Origin: an uncultured Pirellula sp.
GTDB taxonomy: Bacteria; Planctomycetota; Planctomycetia; Pirellulales; Pirellulaceae
DNA: 64,000 bases
Assembly: GCA_903858115.1 (NCBI GenBank)
Contig: CAIOHR010000222.1
Span: 1-64,000 of the forward strand
Direction of reading: 5' to 3'
Shown: positions 40,810 through 48,719 of the stretch, one piece after another
Numbering within the stretch: the first letter of the stretch is position 1
Layout of the letters: every line of letters begins with the position of its first letter
The notes under the pieces: generated by a model
Told to the model about the DNA's origin: nothing
Database searches by the model: none
What the model saw: only the letters and a program-made list of their open reading frames with translations
Made by a program: the position numbers and the translations under genes

Positions 40810-41010
40810 TTACTCAACCTTCGGGCTGATGCCTGTTCGAAAAACGAAGTAGATGGCACCGCACATGCAAAGGGCTGTCCAGATCTAGTCCCACTTGAGC
40901 CCCTGCTACATGTAGAAATAGACGAACGGCACAAACACGTACCGTGTTGTTAACTTCTAGCAGGATCTTCAATTGCCCAAGCGATAGATTGGCCATACCC
41001 GATTCGGTAC
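40810..41010 (-). pseudogene. Decayed DUF486/DMT-like small membrane protein gene
   Basis: Minus strand: GMANLSLGQLKILLEVNNTV then, frameshifted, YVFVPFVYFYM*QGLKWD*IWTALCMCGAIYFVFRTGISPKVE*; two internal stops and a frameshift. Confidence 0.6.
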
Positions 41011-41035
41011 GATCCGACTTTATTGCTCGACTGCT

Positions 41036-42376
41036 CTATTCTCGAATGCAGTACAGTGCTTCTCGTGTTCGAATAATCAAGTCGCCTTCGACGGCGACAG
41101 GCGATGCGAGACAGCCGGCCGAAAGGGTATTTACTGCTAGTACATCTCCTGACGGCGATACTACGTGCGACTTCCCCTTTTCATCGAGGCAATACAGGTT
41201 CCCGTTCGCAAAGATTGGGGAACTACTAAAGTCACCACCTAGTCTCTTTTGCCAGACTAGCTCCCCGTTGGTCTTGTTGATTGCCGACAACACTCCTTTA
41301 TCTTCCAGCGTGTACACATTGTCCGCGACGAGAAGTGGCGATGGTTTGGCACCAATCGATTTGGAAGCTTCCCATTGTCGATTGCTTTCGGTGATGTCTC
41401 CTCTACCTTCTGGACGGATCGCTAGCAACTTGCCTTTGCTAAAGCCTGTACTAGTGAAAACGGTCTTGCCGTCAAATAGGGGACGCAAAGATGCCGAGTG
41501 TTCCTCGTAGCGAACTTTCCAAAGCTCCGAACCTGTCTCTGGATTGTAGGCAATCACCGCTTTGGCAGCGGGGCTGATGAGCTGTAATTCGGGCCCTGTG
41601 CCAGTTTCCACCTGAATCACATGCGGCGTTCCATACCCTTTCTTATAGTCGCCGTTATCGGTTCCGTAGTCAATATTGCGATTACTCTTCCAAACGGTCT
41701 TGCCCGTGGCTCGATCCAACGCGATCAAGTATTGTTGATCAAAACCATCCATATGAAAGATTAGCGTGTTGCGAAAAAAGATGGGGGATGATCCGGCTCC
41801 ACGATAGTGATTGCACTCGAGGTCGCGGCGTTCCCACAATGTTGCGCCAGTGTCTCGATTCAAGCATGCCGTACCATAAGCACCGAAGGTAACGAATAGA
41901 TGTTTGTCATCGAGCAATGGAGTTGGCGAGGCGTATGAATTGAATTCGTGGTAGTCTTTTTGCGTGACTGAATTGGTAAAAACGACTCGTTCCCAAAGTA
42001 CTTTGCCAGTTGAACGATCCAAACAATGGACGGACATACTAAGCCCATCTTTGGTTGCGTTCGTTACCCAAACACGATTTGCCCAAACCACGGGCGACGA
42101 CCAAGCTTTGCCGTCGAGACTGTGTTTCCAAGCGATGTTCTTGTCTTCGGCCCATTGAACCGGAGGCTTGGCCGACACGTCGGCGTGACCATCTCCTTTT
42201 GGCCCGCGATATTGCGGCCAAAAAGCATTACCCGCCGAAGCGACCTCCTTTTTCGCCCAGGCCCATTCGACAGCCCAGTCGCCAACGGATTTAGTTCCAT
42301 CCTGCGCATGAATTGGGGCGAGACACAAAAAATTTTGAGCAAGAAGCGTTAAGAAGAAAAGGCGAGTCAATTGCAT
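41036..42376 (-). CDS. PQQ-like beta-propeller repeat protein, secreted
   Basis: Signal peptide MQLTRLFFLTLLAQNFLCLAPIHAQ; repeats of the type DRSTGKVLWERV, DRATGKTVWKS, NPETGSELWKV, NKTNGELVWQK. Confidence 0.88.
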   Translation of the reverse strand: MQLTRLFFLTLLAQNFLCLAPIHAQDGTKSVGDWAVEWAWAKKEVASAGNAFWPQYRGPKGDGHADVSAKPPVQWAEDKNIAWKHSLDGKAWSSPVVWANRVWVTNATKDGLSMSVHCLDRSTGKVLWERVVFTNSVTQKDYHEFNSYASPTPLLDDKHLFVTFGAYGTACLNRDTGATLWERRDLECNHYRGAGSSPIFFRNTLIFHMDGFDQQYLIALDRATGKTVWKSNRNIDYGTDNGDYKKGYGTPHVIQVETGTGPELQLISPAAKAVIAYNPETGSELWKVRYEEHSASLRPLFDGKTVFTSTGFSKGKLLAIRPEGRGDITESNRQWEASKSIGAKPSPLLVADNVYTLEDKGVLSAINKTNGELVWQKRLGGDFSSSPIFANGNLYCLDEKGKSHVVSPSGDVLAVNTLSAGCLASPVAVEGDLIIRTREALYCIRE

Positions 42377-42816
42377 AGGAGGTTCACTCGAGAAAGCGGC
42401 TGGGAAGGAGTATTGATTATACAGAGGGGTTCCTCGGTTTGCGATCTGCACCTCGAGGAGGAGAAAGGCGAAACCAACGTTCGGCGAATTCTTGAGCGGA
42501 CGAATTCTCGGCATCTTCGCAATCGATACGAAAAAGCAGGTAAAGGTGATGGTCCAGGGCGTTAAAACTCCCTGCAAAAATCGCAAAACTCTCGTTGTTT
42601 TCTTTGAGACTTTAGACGTTTCAGTCTTTCCGTTGGAAACCGTTCTCCTCGGAAGGCAGATGAGCCTTGCGGCAGCATCGAGAAATGCAGTCTAACAACG
42701 ACTTACTGACGTATCCAGCAGTCGAAAGCGAGTTTTACTAACGGTAATCCCCACCAAGGAACAATCGATTCAATCGGCGAAAGCTACCATACCATCAAAC
42801 AACCGCACGAAAACCT

Positions 42817-42920
42817 GACCATCGCCCCACGCTGACAAGCAGCGTGATGGCGTCTTCAAGCATCGGTGCAATTGTCTGGTTACGGCTACGGCTCTACGCT
42901 GGCAAGCAGCGTAGTAGCCT
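42817..42920 (-). repeat. Dispersed double-hairpin repeat, copy 2 (inverted relative to copy 1)
   Basis: Reverse complement aggctactacgctgcttgccagcgtagagccgtagccgtaaccagac…gacgccatcacgctgcttgtcagcgtgg aligns to 16255-16355. Confidence 0.85.
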
Positions 42921-42994
42921 GGAGCCTCGGTCTTTAGATTCAAACAATACGAACACGAACAAAACAAAAACATCGATGCAAATCGCGTAGTGCC

Positions 42995-43957
42995 TTACTT
43001 CACGAGGAACGGCTTTTCTAAGGTTGCGGAGTTCGGTGTGACGACTGCGATCTCATAGCTCGCGTCGGTGCCAGCCCCGCCCCAGCGTCCTTTCTTGTCG
43101 ATTGCCAAAAAGTTGATGTGCAATTCGGAGATAGGTTTTCGTTCCGATTTCGCAATGCGGTCAATGGCCGCTTTGCACGCTTGCGTTGGCTCCATTCCAT
43201 TTCGCATGAACTCAACAATGAGAAACGTTCCACACGAACGCATGATGTTCTCGCCAATCCCCGTTGCGCCCGCTGCTCCTATTTCGCCGTCGACATAGAG
43301 TCCGCCTCCGAGGATCGGGCTGTCTCCAACGCGACCAGCAAGCTTGTACGCCAATCCACTGGTGGAACAACCGCCTGCGAGATGACCGTTGGCATCCAAG
43401 CCGACCAAGGCGATGGTATCGTGGTTCGGGGGTGCTGCGCTAGGTGCAGGCTGTTTGGACTTCCAGTCTTCCCATTTCTTCTTTTGCTCCTCCGTGAGTA
43501 GCTCTTGTTTCTTGAACCCTTGCGATTGGGCGAACGCAGCCGCACCATCTCCGACCAGAAGCACATGCTTTGTCTTTTCCATCACACGCCGTGCGACCGA
43601 GATGGGATGCGGATAGTTTTCCAATCCCGCGACGGAACCTGCACGATGGGTGGCGCCATCCATGAAGCAAGCATCCAATTGCACGACACCATCGGCATTA
43701 GGAGCTCCACCCACACCGACCGAGTCGTTTTTCAAATCCGCTTCCGCAACCTGGATCCCTAACTCGACAGCATCCAAGAGAGAGCCGCTCTGTTGTAAGA
43801 CTTCAAGCGACTTGCGACACGATGCCAGTCCGAAATTCCAAGTTGCCACAAAGAGTGGCGTTGATGCATTCCCACTGGCACGCCCAATGGGCATGAGCTG
43901 CGACAAGCCAGCCATCGCTCCAACACTTGCAGCAAAAGTCCGTCGATTCAATGGCAT
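42995..43957 (-). CDS. N(4)-(beta-N-acetylglucosaminyl)-L-asparaginase / isoaspartyl peptidase-like Ntn hydrolase
   Basis: NRRTFAASVGAMAGL leader, SVGVGGAPNADGVVQLDACFMDG, HDTIALVGLDANGHLAGGCSTSG, GRVGDSPILGGGLYVDGEIGAAGATGIGE. Confidence 0.92.
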   Translation of the reverse strand: MPLNRRTFAASVGAMAGLSQLMPIGRASGNASTPLFVATWNFGLASCRKSLEVLQQSGSLLDAVELGIQVAEADLKNDSVGVGGAPNADGVVQLDACFMDGATHRAGSVAGLENYPHPISVARRVMEKTKHVLLVGDGAAAFAQSQGFKKQELLTEEQKKKWEDWKSKQPAPSAAPPNHDTIALVGLDANGHLAGGCSTSGLAYKLAGRVGDSPILGGGLYVDGEIGAAGATGIGENIMRSCGTFLIVEFMRNGMEPTQACKAAIDRIAKSERKPISELHINFLAIDKKGRWGGAGTDASYEIAVVTPNSATLEKPFLVK

Positions 43958-44071
43958 AGCACTACTTTCTACATCGAGTTGACAATCAAGGATTTTCCAA
44001 ATAACGGACGGCGATCACGATTCTATCACCGCCCCTACAATGTAAGCATGTCGCATGGAAGATGATATCTC

Positions 44072-44292
44072 TCAACCTGGAACCGCTTTCACGAAAAGAA
44101 CCAGCAGATAGAATATCAAGATCAATCCGCCGTAAGCTGGCAACGAAAAGTCAATGAGCTCAGCGGGCACGTTTCAGGCACCAAAGCAGGCTGCCACTCC
44201 AGGGATTGTCATCGCATCGACCCCAGAGCATTTCCGATAGCTACTTGGTATTTTCCAGCTAAAGCGGCACTAACGCCAATGGGGTTGGACAA
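44072..44292 (-). pseudogene. Decayed CaCA-type (Na+/Ca2+ exchanger-like) antiporter fragment
   Basis: Minus strand: LSNPIGVSAALAGKYQVAIGNALGSMR* then another frame TIPGVAACFGA*NVPAELIDFSLPAYGGLILIFYLLVLFVKAVPG*. Confidence 0.45.
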
Positions 44293-44505
44293 CGACGGCG
44301 AGGACCGATTTTGGGTTGGATAGTTCGCTTCGGCTATAAGCAAGTTACCGGAGTGCGTCGTTGGGGTAAATAGGACCAACACATGATTCTTCTGCGCTTA
44401 TTCTTCTGCCAACGGATTGCATCGAGATTCATACGCTATATGCGAAATGAAGTACTGAGAAATCAATGGCTATTGAACTCGGGTTAATTGCCGTTTTTCT
44501 AAATC

Positions 44506-46038
44506 CTATTTAGAGATGGATTGGATCGTGGCATCGAGTTTCTGTTGAAGTTCAATTCGTTTGTCTTTGAACTGAGCTTTCTGCACAAGGTTGGTCCATT
44601 CGTGCGGATCGGTGGCAATGTCGTAGAGTTCTTCCTCGCCCGTGCTGTAGCGAATGTATCGCCAATCACGTGTACTCAATGCGTAATTGCCTGCGCCAAC
44701 AGTAGTGAGTACCGCACGCTCGGTCTGCTGTTTAGGTGCTTTCAACAGCGGCACAATTGATGCACCTTGTGCATGCGAAGCAGGAGCGATGCCTGCGATT
44801 TCCAATAGTGTCGGATACACATCGACCAAGCTCACCGCTTCCGAACAAGTTGCGCCGCGAATCGCTTGCTGGTTTCGCGGGGGGACAATAATCAGCGGCA
44901 CACGGGTCGACTGTCGCCAAGGAGTCCATTTACCCCAGTGTTGTTTTTCACCCAAATGCCAACCATGATCACTCCACAAAATGACCCACGTGTTCTCAGC
45001 ATACGTCGATTCATCGAGCGATTGCATCAGTCGCCCCACTTGGCGATCAACATACGTGATACACGCCAAGTAAGCCAACGCGGCGGATTGCCATTGCTGA
45101 TGTTTCACTACCAGCGAATGCGTACCCGCCGTGATTGCGTCTAAAGCAACCTTCTGCCCGACGGGTCCGAGGTCATTCAAATCTTGCTCGTCGACGTTGG
45201 GCAAACGAATGTCTTGAACAGACGGATAATCTTGGAAATCTTGTTGAGGAGCGAACAGCGGAATGTGAGGACGATAATAGCCTACACCCAAAAACAACGG
45301 CTCTTTGCGTGGCTCTGCGAGTTTGCTCATGGCCCAACTGGTAATTCGAGTATCTCCGAACTCCTCATCGGAAACTTGAGTTGGACCCCAATCAAAAGAT
45401 TCGCCGTCGTTGGTGTCGGCATTGCGCTCGCTTGGCAAGCCATTGAGTGGCAGGACCCAATCCCGCTGCCCAGGACCTGCTTGAATCCGATGGCGCGGAT
45501 GATCCGTCCCCTTACTGGTTTGCTCTTGTGCCGTGTATTTTACCTGCTCGGGGGTGAAGGGGCTCCATCGCTGTTCCGTATCAAAATAATCTTGAAAGAA
45601 GGGAGTTCCCGATCCATGAAAGATCTTGCCTGCTCCCAGCGTCGCATAGCCATTCGCCGCGAGTCGCACTGGCAACTGCTGCGCCTTCGGCGGCGCTTTT
45701 CCACGCTCTGCACCCCAATTGCTCAGCACACCAGTGGCTTGCGGATAACGACCTGAAAGGACCGCCGTGCGGGAAGCCAAGCAAACCGGTGCAGCACAGT
45801 GAGCATTCGTGAACAGGATGCCGCGCTGCGCGAGTCGATCGATGTTAGGTGTTTTCGCTTGAGGATGGCCTCCCATACATCCGATCCAATCGTTGAGATC
45901 ATCGACCGCTATGAACACGAAATGAGGCCGCTGATCTTCTGCTCGCAATGGAGATAAGCCATCGAGCGAAGCAACGAAACAGCAGAGCAGCAACGGTAGA
46001 GCGAGTCTATTCATAGAGCAATTCATGGAACAATTCAT
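44506..46038 (-). CDS. Sulfatase, secreted
   Basis: RPHFVFIAVDDLNDWIGCMGGHPQAKTPNIDRLA, APVCLASRTAVLSGRYP, LWSDHGWHLGEKQHWGKWTPW; start at 46038 preferred to 46305. Confidence 0.92.
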   Translation of the reverse strand: MNCSMNCSMNRLALPLLLCCFVASLDGLSPLRAEDQRPHFVFIAVDDLNDWIGCMGGHPQAKTPNIDRLAQRGILFTNAHCAAPVCLASRTAVLSGRYPQATGVLSNWGAERGKAPPKAQQLPVRLAANGYATLGAGKIFHGSGTPFFQDYFDTEQRWSPFTPEQVKYTAQEQTSKGTDHPRHRIQAGPGQRDWVLPLNGLPSERNADTNDGESFDWGPTQVSDEEFGDTRITSWAMSKLAEPRKEPLFLGVGYYRPHIPLFAPQQDFQDYPSVQDIRLPNVDEQDLNDLGPVGQKVALDAITAGTHSLVVKHQQWQSAALAYLACITYVDRQVGRLMQSLDESTYAENTWVILWSDHGWHLGEKQHWGKWTPWRQSTRVPLIIVPPRNQQAIRGATCSEAVSLVDVYPTLLEIAGIAPASHAQGASIVPLLKAPKQQTERAVLTTVGAGNYALSTRDWRYIRYSTGEEELYDIATDPHEWTNLVQKAQFKDKRIELQQKLDATIQSISK

Positions 46039-47537
46039 GATTGTGAAGCGGCCTTGGATTTTTTGGTTCGCGGTGGCAAGGGAGGCAAATCGTTCTTGCG
46101 AATCTCGGCGAGTTTTCGGGTGATTTGCAGTTTGAAATCTGCGACAACTTCCGCGTACTGAGGGGACTTGGCCAGATTGTGATACTGCTGCGGGTCGGCT
46201 TGCATATCGTAGAGTTCGTTGCCATCGGCGGCATCTTCTCCATATTGAATGTAAGCCCAACGCTCGTTTCGCAGCAGCAAAGCATTTCCATTTTGGGAGA
46301 CGCAAAAGGCGGTATTGCGAATGCTTTGTTGGGGGTTATCCAAGATGGGACTGATATCTTTCCCTTGCAGGCGGGTCGGAACTTCGAGTCCACAGAGCTT
46401 GGCGGTGGTGGGGTACAGGTCTAGCAACTCGACGAAGGAATTGCTCACTCCGGCTGACTTGCCTGGGACACACATAATCAACGGTACTTTGGCTGATTCC
46501 TCATGTAGGCTCACTTTCGCCCAAAAATCATGTTCCCCCAAATGAAAGCCATGGTCGCTGGTAAAAATGATCATGGTCGTCTCCGTTGCACCGGCTCGTT
46601 CGAGTGCATCCAGAACTTTACCAACCTGGGCATCCATATAACTTACCGCCGCATAGTACCCAGCCACCGCTTTCTTTTGTTGCACGAGGTTCATCTGCAT
46701 GTTTTCGCTGGTTTTATAGTTGATGCCAGCCTTAGGTAAATCGTCCCAATCGTTCGCCACTTTCTCTGGCAAACGCATGGCTTCCCAATCGTATGCGGTG
46801 TGGTAGTTCGCAGGGGAGACGAAAGGCACATGCGGTCGCACAAAACCAACGGCTAGAAAGAACGGCTCTGACTTATGCTGCTCGATAAGTTCACATGCCT
46901 TCGCTGCTGTCTTGCCATCGGCATGAACCAAGTCATCGCCGTCGGCGGCTACCACTACGAATGTATTTCCACCGACTGCACTCTTCTTGCCATCAGCATT
47001 CCCTTCCAGCGTTTCGCCTTTGCCTGCTGCTTTCCACTCTGGGCCAGCACTGTTAAAGCGTTCCGACCACGAAGCGGCATCATCGGCCCCGTTACTTCCG
47101 TTTTCGATGTCAATTGGTACTCCCATGTGAAATATTTTGCTCACACGGGCAGAGTGATAGCCAGCATCTTTAAACGTTTGCGGCCAAGTCGCCCGATCAC
47201 CGGTTGCCGCACGCGGACTGTTGTAACCTTGCACGCCCGTCGCGTGCGGATAATACCCCGAGAGCATCGAAGCGCGTGAAGGGCCGCAGTACGCACCTTG
47301 GCAATACGCTCGTGTGAATCGCATCCCTTTCGCCGCGAGTCGATCGATGTTCGGCGTGTGGCATACTTCATTTCCATAGCACGACAATGCCGTCGCGGTA
47401 AGATCATCGGCAATGATGAACAGGACATTCAGCTTATCGGAAGCAATCATGTTCGCATGCGGAAACAAAAAGACGAACAACACACATTGCATCGCGATTT
47501 GCATGGCAATATGTTTTGAATGGCTGCGGGGGATCAT
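46035..47537 (-). CDS. Sulfatase (iduronate-2-sulfatase-like)
   Basis: KLNVLFIIADDLTATALSCYGNEVCHTPNIDRLA, AYCGPSRASMLSGYYP, TSDHGFHLGEHDFWAK; ATGA overlap with the downstream sulfatase. Confidence 0.93.
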   Translation of the reverse strand: MIPRSHSKHIAMQIAMQCVLFVFLFPHANMIASDKLNVLFIIADDLTATALSCYGNEVCHTPNIDRLAAKGMRFTRAYCQGAYCGPSRASMLSGYYPHATGVQGYNSPRAATGDRATWPQTFKDAGYHSARVSKIFHMGVPIDIENGSNGADDAASWSERFNSAGPEWKAAGKGETLEGNADGKKSAVGGNTFVVVAADGDDLVHADGKTAAKACELIEQHKSEPFFLAVGFVRPHVPFVSPANYHTAYDWEAMRLPEKVANDWDDLPKAGINYKTSENMQMNLVQQKKAVAGYYAAVSYMDAQVGKVLDALERAGATETTMIIFTSDHGFHLGEHDFWAKVSLHEESAKVPLIMCVPGKSAGVSNSFVELLDLYPTTAKLCGLEVPTRLQGKDISPILDNPQQSIRNTAFCVSQNGNALLLRNERWAYIQYGEDAADGNELYDMQADPQQYHNLAKSPQYAEVVADFKLQITRKLAEIRKNDLPPLPPRTKKSKAASQS

Positions 47538-47729
47538 GTTGTCAATTTATGGGTTTAACGATGGTTCTGGCTGGTTCAATATCCCAAGAAGTAAATCGCG
47601 GTATTGTAAGGCGAAACCTATTCGAGATCTATCAGGCTAGCGGCGTCGGGGAACCTGAGCAGGTAGATCGCGCCGCAACCAACTCAACGATCCGGCATTG
47701 CATTAGTTCTGAAGCCCGAACGGCTACAA

Positions 47730-47823
47730 TGCTACGTGACTCGCAAGCGACTCGGGATGTAGCGGCAGTTTCCATGGCATCTCCGCTTGGAAACAAATCG
47801 AGTACTCACCTGCAGGAGTATCT
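47730..47823 (-). repeat. 94-bp partial duplicate of the 719-aa CDS (source 48906-48999)
   Basis: Near-identical DNA; encodes TPAGEYSICFQAEMPWKLPLHPESLASHVA then a stop. Confidence 0.92.
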
Positions 47824-47835
47824 AGATACTACACC

Positions 47836-48696
47836 CTACCCCTTGCGAACCACGCGGCTCGTATAGTCCAGCGCGGAATAGGGATAGGCGTCAGTCGTGA
47901 GAACGAAATTCAATAAGCTCGTATCCATTCCGCTAAGTTGGTGTTTTAGTAGTCGCATAACCCGCGTATTGAACTCATCTTCGAGCCTTGAATACTCTTC
48001 GTGGCCCGGCTCGAACAACTCTATCTTTTTGGGACGAAAAATCTTGTAGACCAACATCGCAGCAAGAATACGCACCTCTTCGAACTCAAATTGATTGCAT
48101 GCAATTTCCGCAAATCTCTTTCCCTCTTGAACATTCGATGTTCTGAAAAAGGGGGTTGCTAAAGCCCTCATTCCTGAAATCTTTACAACAAATTCGTTGT
48201 CAGAGAACGCAAGAAAGGCAATTTGTCGTTTTACAGAACTTTTCCAATTGCATTCTGGCTCCAGTGTGAAAACTGCAATCGCGGCTTTCCGACCGGCATT
48301 CGACTCCTCGAAACGATTCAGAACCTCTTCTTCTGTGAAACCCAAGATTTCCTTCCGAAATGGACCAATCCTGTCAAAACCATTTTGCAACTGTAGGTAT
48401 CGCTCTGCGTGAATTCTAGGCTCCTCTGATTCCTCGGCCCTAAGAAATCGCTCCAGTACGGAAACGATTTCGGATTTTGAATCGTTAAATTGAGTTGCCA
48501 GGAGTGCGATTGCCCCTGCGCGTTCACGAGGGAGATCACTTTTCAAAAGCTCCAAAACACGACCTCTGTCTTGGGCAATACTCCGAACGGACTCACCGAA
48601 CGCGACAAGAGCAATTGGCGGAATTTGCATTTTCATGCTCTTACAAAAGATCCAAAGGGTCAAGTTCCCAAGTGCCTTCCACGAAGTGTATGGCAC
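47836..48696 (-). CDS. Hypothetical HEAT-like helical repeat protein
   Basis: 286 aa, Leu/Ala/Glu-rich helical segments (RERAGAIALLATQFNDSKSEIVSVLERFLRAEE…); no strong family match by eye. Confidence 0.55.
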   Translation of the reverse strand: MPYTSWKALGNLTLWIFCKSMKMQIPPIALVAFGESVRSIAQDRGRVLELLKSDLPRERAGAIALLATQFNDSKSEIVSVLERFLRAEESEEPRIHAERYLQLQNGFDRIGPFRKEILGFTEEEVLNRFEESNAGRKAAIAVFTLEPECNWKSSVKRQIAFLAFSDNEFVVKISGMRALATPFFRTSNVQEGKRFAEIACNQFEFEEVRILAAMLVYKIFRPKKIELFEPGHEEYSRLEDEFNTRVMRLLKHQLSGMDTSLLNFVLTTDAYPYSALDYTSRVVRKG

Positions 48697-48719
48697 TGCG
48701 GAGTCCGCGAAGGGTGATT

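Noticed and set aside
45184-45756. 190-aa plus-strand ORF opposite the sulfatase gene
   Set aside because: Antisense to a conserved sulfatase core; no motif of its own.
47516-47866. 116-aa plus-strand ORF and its look-alike at 48635-49066
   Set aside because: Their similarity only reflects the 94-bp DNA duplication read on the antisense strand.
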